Shown here: positions 11,453-21,746 of the stretch, piece by piece
Layout: each line of letters opens with the position of its first letter
How positions within the stretch are numbered: position 1 is the first letter of the stretch
Source of the DNA: Zygnema cylindricum
Lineage: Eukaryota; Streptophyta; Zygnematophyceae; Zygnematales; Zygnemataceae
Direction of reading: 5' to 3'
DNA: 64,000 nt
Assembly: GCA_037447655.1 (NCBI GenBank)
Contig: JBBHKE010001155.1
Location: 455,961-519,960 of the forward strand
Notes under the pieces: generated by a model
What the model was told of the DNA's origin: nothing
The model's database searches: none
What the model saw: the letters and a program-made list of their open reading frames with translations, nothing else
Position numbers and translations under genes: made by a program

Positions 11453-12639
11453 ATCGTGAATCGTTAGTAGCCTTATGTACGCTATATCGGCACCCCAAAA
11501 TCTTGACATTGATATCTTAAATATAATAAATTACACTATTTAAGAACGTGGACCATAATTTGCCACGTCTCCTGGAATTATATTAGAATGAATGACGCTA
11601 AATTTTTCTTTACACTAATCATTTCTATACGCTAATAACGATTCAAGGTGTAGTAATGTTGGGGCCCCTTGCCGATATTCGATCTGTACCGAAATTCGGG
11701 TACCCGAAAATAGATATATTGCCTCGATATATCGAGGAGCTTAATATCACTATGCTTGCGTGATATATCGGCCGATATTACGATATATTTTAATCGCGAT
11801 ATATCGAAGTGACGCTAGGTCAATTTTTTTCCAAAATCATGAATAAATCTAAGAGAGTTTTATTGAAGTATACGGAAACGTACAAAAATGTACCTTAAAA
11901 ACCATAGTTGTTCAAACCATTTAGTACTAACGAATCTATCGCGGCGAATTATACGTAAGTAACGAATTCAACGATTTGAAAAAATCGTTAAAATAGTTAG
12001 TGATTTGATATCCGTAATATTCCATACATGTAAAAAAAAAAATCGTACGATTGTAATGAATTCAAACTTACAACGCGCAAATGGTGGAACATTGCAACAT
12101 CTCTTTCTGTAAAAGTCTATACATTTTCGGTAAAAAGTCGTACATTTCCGTAGAATTTTGTACATTTCGCGTAAAAGTTATGTTCAGTTTACCGGACAGA
12201 AAGTACTAAGAAGTGCAACGAATCTTTTTGTCAAAGTTCGTACATTTCCCGTAAATTTTCCGTTCACTTTATCGGACAAAAAGTACTCCACATTTTAGTG
12301 TGATTTTTCCGAAAGTCACGAATTATACGTAGAAATCGAAAAAAAGCAAAAAATCGCACGATTTGAACAACAGCGCTAAAAACCCTTAAATCCCACAAAA
12401 ATAACCCTAAAATTCACTGAAATGTACGAAAATGTACAAAAATTGTATGGGTGCACAGTTAGGTACGAATTTCATTGACTTTTCAAAACCCTAAAAAATG
12501 GGCAATGTACGTAGTATTTGTTACACCACCATTCGTTATTAGCGTTTAGAAATTATTAGTGTTAAAAATTAATTAGCGTTATTAACGCTAATTTGAGTTT
12601 GTTAAGATTTTGAAAAAAAATAAAATTACTCATAAAATT
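11453..12639. other. AT-rich spacer with a palindrome cluster
   Basis: No gene is visible. Between 11722 and 11806 there are perfect palindromes: CCTCGATATATCGAGG (11722-11737), ATATCGGCCGATAT (11765-11778) and CGATATATCG (11797-11806). The rest is AT-rich with more GTAC-containing phrases. Confidence 0.5.
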
Positions 12640-13359
12640 ACTAATGTATCTAGTTAATCAGAAGACTGTATCGTACAAGAAGGTACTAAAGCCATGGTAC
12701 TTACTGTACTGTCAGTGTACGACATGGACGAAAGCCAAACGCCCTTCGTCTCTAGACTCGTTCTGGTGCTCTCAGGGAATTCCGCTAAGCAATGAGACTA
12801 TGCCATGTGTCCTCCGATGACGCTATGGCCGTAGACCGCCAAAGGGGTCATTCCGCGATGTCGGCTTGCATGTGAGCCATCCAATGTAAACCGGTTTTTA
12901 ATGTAAGCTGTCAAACAAATGTCTGGTACATTTATTTCGTGCGATGCACCGTACATGCTAATCTACAACTGAATCTTTGTCACAAAGGTGCGTTAATCTG
13001 TTGAATGATTTATTCTACAGTTATAACTTTAAAAAGATATGAAACCCTATATACTTCAACGATCTTCTTTGACTAACCGGTTAAAGCTCACGGCTTTGCC
13101 TCGCTCTGCCGATGTAAGGGTCGAGTCCTACTGGATTCACCATTTTGTTAAGAGTGACTTGCGTCACTCTTATCTTCCCTATCTTTATACCTTCTCCTCA
13201 CCTCAGCTATGGCTCTCTCTCCTTCTCTAGTCCTTAGTGACTGCAACAAGTGTGGGGACTTGAGAGAGATGTTTAGAGCCAGCTGCCTTGACTTAACTAA
13301 CCCATTTTGTTTTACCTTACAAGACCTAGATAATACCTCAAAAATCACTAGTTTTTACA
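12640..13359 (-). repeat. M1 3' LTR (partial)
   Basis: On the minus strand it starts TGTAAAAACTAG directly after the polypurine tract. It resembles the A-family LTR start and, over its middle part, LTR H1. It carries an antisense tRNA-like segment (13071-13128) and GTAC motifs. The distal end near 12640 is approximate, because AT-rich unrelated sequence replaces it. Confidence 0.7.
13071..13128 (+). other. tRNA-like segment inside M1 LTR, antisense to the element
   Basis: On the plus strand an A-box-like GACTAACCGGTTAAAGCT (13071-13088) is followed after 29 bases by a B-box-like GGGTCGAGTCC (13118-13128; consensus GGTTCRANTCC). Spacing fits an internal RNA polymerase III promoter. M1 runs on the minus strand, so the tRNA-like unit is antisense to it, as in the other LTR families here. 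I cannot fold a full cloverleaf, so this is probably tRNA-derived rather than a working tRNA. Confidence 0.55.
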
Positions 13360-13372
13360 CTCCCTTTATTTT
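13360..13372 (-). other. M1 polypurine tract
   Basis: On the minus strand this reads AAAATAAAGGGAG immediately before the LTR start TGTAAAAAC. It is the plus-strand primer of reverse transcription and matches the AAGGGGAG tracts of A1, C1 and E1. Confidence 0.75.
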
Positions 13373-13679
13373 CTAGTCAACTTTTAGTTTTAGTCCACAC
13401 TTATCTCTATAAAAGAGTAATTTGGGAGAGGGGGCAAGCTTTGTTTTCATGTCAGCTGATTTATATTCCAAACGGATTACCCTATTCTCAACTTTTTCCC
13501 TCACAAAGCTTAGTCTTATATCCGTATGTTTTTCCTTTAAGTGATGCTTTGGATTCTCTACAATGGTAATCGCAGCCTAATTATCACAAAAGATTTTTCT
13601 GTACTCCATTCTTCATAAAACTAAGCTCTTGCAATAATGACTTCACCCTCATCAATTCTTTCACTACTGAACAAGAGGC

Positions 13680-14227
13680 CATATACTCAACCTCCATGGT
13701 GGACTGAACAATCACCTTTTGTTAGTTGCTACTCCAACAATAACATTTCCAACATACGACACATATCCAGAAGTACATCTCTTTATTAGAGCATCACCAT
13801 AACTGGCATCGCTTTATGTGGTGATGTCATTATTGTCCCCACAGAGATGCAACCATAATTCTAGAGTTCCTACAAGATATCTCATGACTCTCTTAGCTGC
13901 CTCGCAATCTCTCTTTCTAGGATAATTAAGACTCCTACTCAAAACCCCAACTGCTGATGCGATGTCACGTATAGTACAATTTATAAAATATATCAGACTT
14001 TCGACAACCTGTCTTTTTGGAATACCTCTCATGAATTCCTCCTCTTTTTCATTCATCTGATCATCTAAAATCACAACACCTTCCTGAATGCACCCCTCAC
14101 TCATTTTGTTAAATTCCATTAGAGTAGGGCAACTGTTGGCTTTCTCCATTTGGAATTTTTCTAACATATTTCGTAATCCCTCTTTCTGTGTTACTCTGAT
14201 GTTTCTTTTCTCTCTATCTCTTTCCAT
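13680..14227 (-). pseudogene. M1 RT tail and RNase H, broken
   Basis: The open frame 13814-14227 gives the end of the RT domain (ESLIYFINCTIRDIASAVGV, compare the usual SLIYFMNCTRPD) and the start of RNase H. Remaining RNase H sequence, recognisable as the S-T-M-E-V-E-Y-M-A block, lies at 13690-13760 beyond stops. RNase H removes the RNA strand during reverse transcription. Frame breaks at both ends make it non-functional. Confidence 0.75.
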
Positions 14228-14257
14228 TTTGATCCGTAAGATATATTTAGCCTCTCT

Positions 14258-14926
14258 TTAATCCTTCATATCTAAGCGACCCTTTAAGTCCCTCTTCAAT
14301 TTTTTGATCTTTTCCAATGACCGACTTAACACCTGTAAATCATCAACATAGATTGCAATAAAAATGACACCCTCTTCATCTTCAAACAAGTAAATTGAGT
14401 GATCTGGGCCAATTTTGATGTATCGAAGGTCGATCAAAAATTCATTTAATTTCTTGTTCCATTGCTTTGGCCCTTGTTTCAACCCATACAGTGATTTTGT
14501 TAACCTGCATACCTTGTTTTCCTCACCTTCCTCCACAAACCCCCTTGGGTGTTTCATGAAGATCTTCTCTTCTAGTTCTCCATTAAAAAAGGTTGTTTTT
14601 ATGTCCATTTGATGCACTTCCATGTCTTTTGTTGCCAAGCTTAGGAGAATCTAGATTGAAGGAAATTTGACCACTAAAGTGAATGTCTCCTCATAGTCAA
14701 TATCCTCTTTCTGTGTATACCTTTTTGCCACTAACCGAGCCTTATATCTCTCAATGGTATTGTCCAGGTTCAGTTTGAGTTTATAAACCCACTTACATCC
14801 CCACTTACATCCGTTCCATTCTCTGTCTGGTGGACAGTCCACCAGCTCCCAAATGATTGCCTCCATAATCGAAGTCATCTCCTGAATAATAGCAGTCACC
14901 CATCGTTTGCTCTTCGGACTGTTCAC
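14258..14926 (-). pseudogene. M1 reverse transcriptase, two frames
   Basis: Two ORFs, 14651-14926 and 14258-14638, carry the copia RT. The first has TWELVDCPP-like and [20 protein letters not shown] blocks. The second has MDIKTTFFNGELEEKIFM, SLYGLKQGPKQWNKKL and the catalytic YVDD (14339-14350 on the minus strand). A stop separates them. Alignment with A1 and C1 shows the same order without large deletions. Confidence 0.85.
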
Positions 14927-14986
14927 CGCTTCTTAAAATGTATGTGGCTCACTTGGATGAGACAACTTAGTGACCTTATTATTAAG

Positions 14987-16400
14987 CTATCTCTCCTGGA
15001 TTTGTTTGCTGCTCCTTCGTCCTCCCTCAAACTCAGAAGCTGGTATTGAGGGCAATCTCGAATTTCTTCTTTCTTTTTCCTCATCTCCCCTTTGGGTTGG
15101 ATTCAACTGTCTTTCTTCTACTTCTTCTCCCATTATTTTAGTTTCCATTTGAATCACATCATTAAATTTTTGCTCATCTTCTGTATGATATCTAGCCAAG
15201 ATGGATTCATCCACTTGACTATTTTCTATACCAGCACTCCTTATAGCATCCTCTTGCTCATTTTCAAATCTGATTCTCACTATTTTGGTTATTTAAATGG
15301 ATCTACGGATTTCCCTTCATCCATAACCACTAAGTGTTTTGTCAAAATTATATCTTTCCTCTCAAGGTCATACACTCTATACCCCTTTGTGTCATTATCA
15401 TAGCCCACTAGATATCCTGCTTTTCCCCTTGAGTCTAGTTTTCACTTCGACTTTTCATTGTCCAAGGTGTATACTTGACTTCCAAAGGCATTGAGATGAG
15501 ACAAAACCGGGTTTCTACCTGTCCATCTTTCATAGGGTGTTTTGTCTTTTACAGTTGAGGTCTCAAAACCGGGTTTTTACCAGTCCATCTTTTATAGGGT
15601 GTTTTGTCTTTTGTAGTTGAGGCTAGTACCCTATTTCTAAGATGATTAGCACATTTTATGGCCACCCTCCTGAAACGTCTTCCCATCTTCTTGTCATTTA
15701 ACATTCATCGTGCACCCTCCCTTAAAGTTCTGTTTAGTCTTTCTGCCACACCATTTTGTTTAGGATTATTTGGAACAGTTTTTCGGTGTTGGATTCCCTC
15801 CCCTTTCAATTATTCCTCAAACTGAGTTGAGGTGTATTCCCCCCCCCCATTTTCACATTCTTATTCTCTTAATGGGTGTCCCATGTAAATTTTCACTCCA
15901 GACTTTGTATTCTTTAAAACATCTGGTTTCTTCTAACTTGTGTGTAATAAAGTGAACCTTCGATTACCTAGACCAATCATTTGTGTGTGATAAAGTAAGC
16001 CCTCGATTTACTAGACTAGTCATCTATCACAGTCATCATATACCTCTTTCCTTCATGTGAGGGACCTTCGAGTACCTAGACCAGTTATCTGTCACAGTCA
16101 TTATATACCTCTTTCCTCCGGGTGAGGGAACTCTAGCAGGTCACCAAATGTCCTTGTACACTAGATCTAGTACAATATGTCCCTTGTAGGTGGCATATTT
16201 TGGAAAAGGCAACTTATGTATTTTGCCTTGAGCACATCGAATGCAATCTCCTAAGATCTCATCATCCCAAAATGCATTCCCTATATAACTCTTTTTTTCT
16301 TCATTTCTTTTAATCTTTCTACATGCACATGCTCAAGTCTTTTGTGCCAGATCACTATACATTCACATGGGAAAACATAAGTCTTTTTTTTTCATTACTT
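14987..16400 (-). pseudogene. M1 integrase and linker, heavily degraded
   Basis: The minus-strand translation recovers integrase fragments in several frames, including QNGVAERLNRTL (near 15730-15770), which carries the catalytic Glu of D-D-E. The ORF 14987-15280 is the acidic linker to RT, ending GGRRSSKQIQER as in A1. Two near-identical fragments at 15500-15620 (ACCGGGTTT...TCCATCTTT) show a local duplication of about 70 bases. Non-functional. Confidence 0.7.
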
Positions 16401-16559
16401 AAGACCAACCTGAACATTCATTGACTTCTTTTCACACCATAAAAAAAAATGCTACCCTCAAAGATAGCTATGAAGACACCCTTCTTAGTGTTTGTTTCAA
16501 AATCTTTATCATCTAGCACAAAGGTAGATATAAGGTTTGTGCTAAGCTGAGTAATATAG

Positions 16560-17378
16560 AGCACATTTATAAGAGTTATAATATACACTTGTCCCTCTAC
16601 CTTGACTTTCAGATCTACTAATCATACTAAAGTAGTGGTGACAACCCTTCCATCTCCATATTCTATCTCAACTGATGGGATCTTCCTAAGTTTGACAAAC
16701 AACCTCTTCTCTCTACACATGTGCATGGATGCACCTGGATCAACGATACATCCTTCCTCAAGTTCCCGCATTCCTCTGATGGCACACTTTTGCCTTCTTA
16801 GAATTTCCGGTTTGGTCTCTTTCTCTAGCTGTTCGTTCAGAAGAAAATCATCGATCTCCTCATTTAGATCATCCACATTGTCCTCTTGCACTTGTGTTTC
16901 CGTGAGTGTTTTATTCTTTCGACCTGAATTCGGATTTTTAGACCCCTCCTTGTTTTGCTGATTAGCCACCCGGTTGCAATCAGCCATTAAGTGTCCAAGC
17001 TTCTTACAAAAATGACACAATCCCTTTGGAGGACCCCTTGCCGATCCCTCTCCTTGATTTCCACGATCTCCTCCAAAATTCTTATAGGGTTTCTTGGAGT
17101 CTCTATTCTTCCAATCTGTTCCGGCACCTAATGCCTCAACACTCTTCACTCCCCTCCGAATCTCCATGGTATTTTCAAGAACAAGGATCATCCCTACAAC
17201 TGAGTTCCAAATCCACCTGTGACTTGTCAACTCTTATTCTCGGTTCACTATGTTTTTTTACTCATTTGGTAGCTTCATGATTAGAGTGTTCACTTTTTAT
17301 TTTTTCGTTAACTGTCTTTCGACACTCTCAAGTTCCATAAAGAGTCCGGCTAAGTCATTACAAAAATCAAACAGTTTT
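16560..17378 (-). pseudogene. M1 gag C-terminus and protease
   Basis: The longest frame, 16622-17230, contains the zinc knuckle CHFCKKLGHLMADC (CX2CX4HX4C intact) and the protease start IVDPGASMHMC, where the usual DSG triad is DPG. It then continues VEIEYGDGRVVTTTLV as in A1 and C1. More gag (KLFDFCNDLAGLFMELES) lies beyond a stop up to 17378, where B1 cuts in. The altered triad would inactivate the aspartic protease. Confidence 0.8.
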
Positions 17379-18152
17379 TGTTGTTTTGGAAACCTTTAGT
17401 CCTCTCTGTGAGAATGAGATTCCGGAATTAGTCATTTTTGTGTACAGACTGAATTAGCGTAGTCAAGAGTTAGTGTGGTATATATCTCCGAAAGAATTAC
17501 ACAGGGTTTGGTACACTCCAAAGACACGTGTTGGTCCATGAGGGTGTCAAGGTTGTTTGATCTGAGAGAGTCAAGGTTGTTTGAGCTGATGAAGTACAAA
17601 TTTATTCGTTAAGAAGATTCACACGTGAAGGTTCATCTACGTTGATGATGTAATGTACAGACGGCGGAAAGAGTCTGTCGTCATTTTTGGAAGAGAAATA
17701 TTGACTGAGCCGTCATTTTAGTGGACGAACTTTGATCGCGAACTATTTCATTTTAATGACAGCCAGGTTTTAAGGTTGATGTAAATATTTGTACGGAAGA
17801 CGGCGGTGTTTTTGTTTTGATAAATGTTAGTGTACCAGTCGACCACGGGAATAGTGTTACGGTGTAGATTAGCTGTAGGCTCACTTGTATATGTAGGACT
17901 TAGAATATTTTGTAGTTTGGACTTCCTTGTATGAAAAACTGTGAAGACGTTGTTGAGAGTTTTTAAATTGTAAGATCATTATGATCTTTTGGCAGAACCT
18001 AATGAAAGTCTACATGTGGTGTTTTTGGTGTACTTTTTTTATTTTGGCAAATTTGCAAACCTAGGGTGTGTTTGGTTTGCTTCGAGCTTTATTGAGAAGT
18101 TGGTCATTTTGTGGGTTTTCGTGAGAGTTTCCTCTTTTGTGATTTGATTATT
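17379..18152 (+). repeat. B1 5' LTR and leader
   Basis: The TG start and the phrase GGAAACCTTTAGTCCTCTC match the starts of the K1 LTRs (51541, 54492). Later parts (GGCAAATTTGCAAACCTA, AGAAGTTGGTCAT) also match K1. The 3' end of the LTR is not resolved because no second copy exists and I find no clear primer-binding site before the gag ATG at 18153. Confidence 0.55.
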
Positions 18153-19196
18153 ATGGCAACTGCTGGTGCTTCTTCATCTTCTTTTGGTACACCAACTGCC
18201 TCAAATCAATAGGTTGCGGGCCCGTCCTCACGAATCTCGGTGTTCAATGGGCAACAATATTTATACTGGGCGGATTTGACTAAGTCTTACCTTAAGCAAG
18301 TAAAATTATATGATGTGGTCTCTGGTGTTCTTCGCGATACGGATCCATATTTTTAAAAGAAAAACGAGGATGCATTGCATGTTCTAAAATTACTCTTGTC
18401 CGAAGATTTGAACATGATATAAATCACTATCTCCATGGTATTTGAAATATGAAAGGCTTTGCAGGAATCTTATGTCCTAGCTAATGAGCAAAATGAGGTT
18501 ATAACTGCTAGAAAAATTTGGGATTATAAATATACAGGGGGTGATATGACTCATATTGTAATGGCTTGAAACTTTTATTGTCAGAAAATGCATGTTCCAA
18601 AAGAAATTTTCCTCCCTATCATCAAACTATGATTTTAATGAGAGGGCTTCTTACTGAATATAAAAGAGCCGCGTAACAGTTAAAGCGGTTAGAGAAGAGT
18701 AAATGGAATATAGTTATAGCTGAAGCTTCTGTTTTAGAAAAAGAGGCCACTCAAATAGCCTTAAACAGTGGAAAGTCATCAGTAGCTTACAATGCTCACA
18801 TATATAGGCCCGCTCTATTATCCGGAAATAGAAACTTCACCCTAATCCGATTTATAGCCAATATGATAGGTGTGTCTATTGCTTTGGTCAAGGTCATGTT
18901 TTTCGCCTGTGTTCGACATTTATTAAAGCGTGTGAAAAAGGAAGCTATCGTGCGGGGTGGAAGGTACGGCCGTGGGATTCATCATCAAAATTGTCGGCAT
19001 TAAAACTGCTGGTTAAAAATGCGTCGTTTTTTGCAATCGACGAGACGCCCCAAGACGAACCGACGGAGAAAAAAGACAATGTGGTCATATTTCCGCAATC
19101 GGATGACGATGAGTTCTTTGCTCTTGCAAAAGATCTCATGGAGGGACCTCAAGAGAACGTGTGGATTATGGACTTCGGGTGCTCCTCCCACATTTG
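18153..19196 (+). pseudogene. B1 gag and start of protease
   Basis: From ATG at 18153 the frame reads a Ser/Ala/Thr-rich start, then an in-frame stop, then ISVFNGQQYLYWADLTKSYL, the copia Gag signature shared with B2. Further stops and frame changes follow. The zinc knuckle CVYCFGQGHVFRLC is intact near 18870-18912. The protease block IMDFGCSSH near 19170 has Phe where Ser is expected in the DSG triad. A1 inserts three codons later. Confidence 0.75.
19192..19196. other. Target-site duplication of A1, left copy (ATTTG)
   Basis: ATTTG lies immediately before the A1 LTR start and again at 25636-25640 immediately after the A1 3' LTR. A five-base duplication is typical of copia integrase. The intact pair proves that A1 inserted as one unit. 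Confidence 0.92.
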
Positions 19197-20242
19197 TGTA
19201 GAAACTAATGGTTTTTATTAGTATTTTCTAGGTCTGAAAAGAAATATAGAAGCCGAGGCAGTCTATCTCTAACTTCTCTCTCCAACTCTCAAACTTGTCG
19301 CATTCACTAAGAAATTGGAGAGGAAGCTAGAGCCATGGCTACCTTGGCTATCCTGAGGTTTACAAGAATTTTATATTAGGGTTTATTTATTTAAAAGGTA
19401 TGTGCCGGCGACAGGATTTGATCCTTGTACCTACCGGCCGGCATACAGGAAATAGCCGGTAGCCTTAGCCGTTAAGTCTAGCCGTAGTATTACGTAACAT
19501 ATAGTTTGATATTTATTTAAATGATTAGACGTGCGATAAATCATTAAACTGAAATGGATTACGGGATACATAGATCCAATAATATATAATGTACGAATTA
19601 CGATACGGACGAAAATCAATACCGCGCATTTGTTTCGTAAGTGAAACAAATACCGCGCATGTATTTATTATGGCTACGATTAAAACCGAATTTAATCGCA
19701 CGGCCGAGATTAGCGCCGAGATCGCGGAGGAAGATTTCGGCCGTTTGTAGCCATCGCCACATCGGATGACGCGTGGCGAAATTCCGTTGGATTGTGGAAT
19801 CTCCGGAGATTATGGCACCGAATCCGAATTTGACATGTGTCGTCATTTTGGCCATGTCGTACAATATCCGTACATAAAGTACACCGGCAGTTGTACTTTT
19901 GCGTACGGAACTCAATTCTGATTGGTTCCGTACATCAGTAAATAGAGTCTGTGAGAGAGATAGGACTTAGAAAAATTAGAAGATATGACCCCCTCTCCCA
20001 AAGAGCTTCTGTACAAAAGGTCAACTTTGACCCTCCAAAACTTACTGCTCAGGGGAGCAAATTCAGAGATTCTTTTTGCTATCGACTCAGGGGAGTCTTT
20101 CCTTCACAAGGGTGCACGTGGTCAGGGTTTTTTTCTGCCAGGGTGACAGTTATTTTTGCCGAAACACAAAGGGGTCAGGATTATCCTAGAGGCTTCTTGG
20201 AAGCTGTTTACTCTGAGGACTTATGGAGGTCTCAGAGTTGCA
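19197..20242 (+). repeat. A1 5' LTR
   Basis: It starts TGTAGAAACTAATGG and ends GAGTTGCA. It holds an antisense tRNA-like segment (19414-19480), a G-box-like GACGCGTGGC site, six GTAC motifs at 19857-19935, a mutated TATA (TACAAAAG, 20012-20019) and leader hairpins (20046-20059, 20084-20097). The length matches the 3' copy to within one base. Confidence 0.95.
19414..19480 (-). other. tRNA-like segment in A1 5' LTR (antisense)
   Basis: On the minus strand a TAGACTTAACGGCTAAGGC A-box-like block (19462-19480; compare Ser/Leu tRNA TGGCCGAGTGGTTAAGGC) precedes a B-box GGATCAAATCC (19414-19424) after a long variable-arm-like stretch. The same unit is conserved in the A1 3' LTR (24806-24872) and the solo LTR (46818-46884). 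It may be a tRNA-derived insert or a pol III promoter directed against the element. Confidence 0.6.
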
Positions 20243-20257
20243 GGTTATGGGCCCACC
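20243..20257 (+). promoter_or_regulatory. A1 primer-binding site containing the gag ATG
   Basis: GGTTATGGGCCCACC directly follows the LTR end CA. It is complementary to the anticodon stem-loop of plant initiator tRNA-Met (GGTGGGCCCATAACC). This is the half-tRNA priming mode known for Drosophila copia. The ATG at 20247-20249, which pairs with the CAU anticodon, is in frame with gag. An in-frame ATG also lies upstream in the LTR at 20223. Confidence 0.85.
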
Positions 20258-21340
20258 CTCTAGGGTACCAATCTTTAATGGAACCGGCTTTATATACTGG
20301 GATAGTATGATGATAGGAGCTCTATGTGAAAAAAGGTTTTGGGGGATAGTGAGTGGACGGTTGGGGCGTCCATCAAGTCTTCGAATTCCTCCAAGATTTG
20401 GAGGAACCAGATTCACCAGGAAAGAGAATCCATCTTCAACAGAGGAACAAAAAGAAGGAGAGGTGGTGGACAAAGGAAAGGAGAAGGAGACGACCACACC
20501 AATAGCAACTAGTTCGACATTCATGTCGCCTATTCCGAGGAATGAGGAGAATGATACTGAAACCTGGGACTTCAACAATATGGCGGCAAAGCACTTCATC
20601 CTACGCCATCTCACTCAAGGACTTGCATGTCCTCATTTGCAGGTAGAAAGGGCATCCGATCTTTGGATGGCTCTCATAGAGATGTACCGAAGTGGTACGA
20701 TTCAGCAACAACAGTTGGCTGTTCAGAAAGTTAAGGAGTTTGATAAAAGGGGGGAAGATGTTCGATTTTTTCAATGAGCTTGCAACACTCTTCATGGAGC
20801 TAGAGAGTGCGGGAAAAGATTTTAGTGAAAAGGAAAAGGTTAATTGTTTACTGATGAAGTTACCCGATGAGTTCGTGAACATAGTTTACCGTGTGCAGGA
20901 CTTGCCTGACTCAAGGTGGATATGGAACTCAGTGGTAGGGATGATTCTCGTTCAAGAGAATACAATTGAGATCCGAAGGGGAGGAAAGAGTGGCCAAGCC
21001 TTGGCACCAGCGACTGATTGGAGGAACAAGGATTCTCGAAAACCGGTCGGAAACTATGGGGGTAAAGAGCAGATAAAACAATCCGACGAGTTCGAACCGA
21101 GGGCTCCCAAAGGTTTATGTCATTTTTGTAAGAAACTGGGGCACTATATGGCAGAGTGCACTAAGCTAACCGAGCTGAGGTTAAAGGAGGGGCAGACCGG
21201 TGGTACTCGAGAGGAAAGAAAAAGGCCCTTGTCACACAGGTACTTAAGGCGGAATCCGAGGACGAGGACGATGAGCTCCTTTTGGATGAGGAGTTGGAGG
21301 CGAAAAATGAGGTCGAAATTCCACGAAGGCAGAAATGTGC
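20247..21340 (+). pseudogene. A1 Gag with zinc knuckle, two frame shifts
   Basis: From the primer-site ATG: MGPPSRVPIFNGTGFIYW, the copia Gag start, then a low-complexity insert and LILRHLTQGL/MYRSGTIQQQQL helices to about 20757. The frame then shifts to 20692-21354 (MKLPDEFVNIVYRVQ, then the zinc knuckle CHFCKKLGHYMAEC near 21118-21159). It shifts back into the protease frame at about 21240-21282. Gag assembles the particle and binds genomic RNA. Comparison with C1 shows the breaks are mutations and not programmed sites. Confidence 0.85.
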
Positions 21341-21743
21341 TTACGGTGGATTGAAAGGTGAAGCAGGCTGGATTGTAGATTCAGGTGCCTCCATGCACCT
21401 GTGTAAGGATAGACACCTGTTCACTAAGATAAGAAAGATTCCCACCGTAGAGATAGAGTACGGGGATGGGAGGATAGTCACCACTACTCTTGTAGGATCG
21501 GTAGATCTGAAAGTGTTAGTAGAAGGAAAGACATCTATATTATCATTCTCCGATGTATTGTTTATTCCGGAGCTGAACAAAAATCTTATCTCTACATCAG
21601 TATTAGATGATAAGGGTTTTTTCACTAGCACTAGGGAAGGAGTCTTTACTGCTAGTTTTGAGGAGGATGTCTATTTCATTGCTGAGAAAGGTAGCCATGG
21701 GATGTTTAGGCTCGTTTTAAGTAATGAAAAGAAGAAACTTTAA
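21341..21743 (+). pseudogene. A1 aspartic protease
   Basis: In frame 21282-21743, the WIVDSGASMHLCKD block carries the catalytic DSG (21378-21386). It is followed by VEIEYGDGRIVTTTLVGSVD and a SFSDVLFIPELNKNLISTS flap-like region. The copia protease cleaves the Gag-Pol polyprotein. The catalytic triad is intact. A stop at 21741-21743 separates it from integrase. Confidence 0.85.
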
Positions 21744-21746
21744 TAT

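Larger units (their letters stand above)
12640..17378 (-). mobile_element. M1: minus-strand copia retrotransposon, truncated and interrupted
   Basis: Read on the minus strand, the order is gag zinc knuckle, protease, integrase, reverse transcriptase, RNase H, polypurine tract and 3' LTR. Its 5' part is missing because B1 starts abruptly at 17379 inside M1 gag. The left edge of its LTR is not clean; homology to LTR H1 fades near 12640. Proteins are close to those of A1 and C1. Many stops and frameshifts mark it as dead. Confidence 0.85.

Noticed and set aside
13053-13340. Stand-alone tRNA-derived SINE
   Set aside because: The B-box is real, but the sequence continues into an LTR start with polypurine tract and RNase H of M1, so it is part of an LTR. 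The same holds for 27180-27430.
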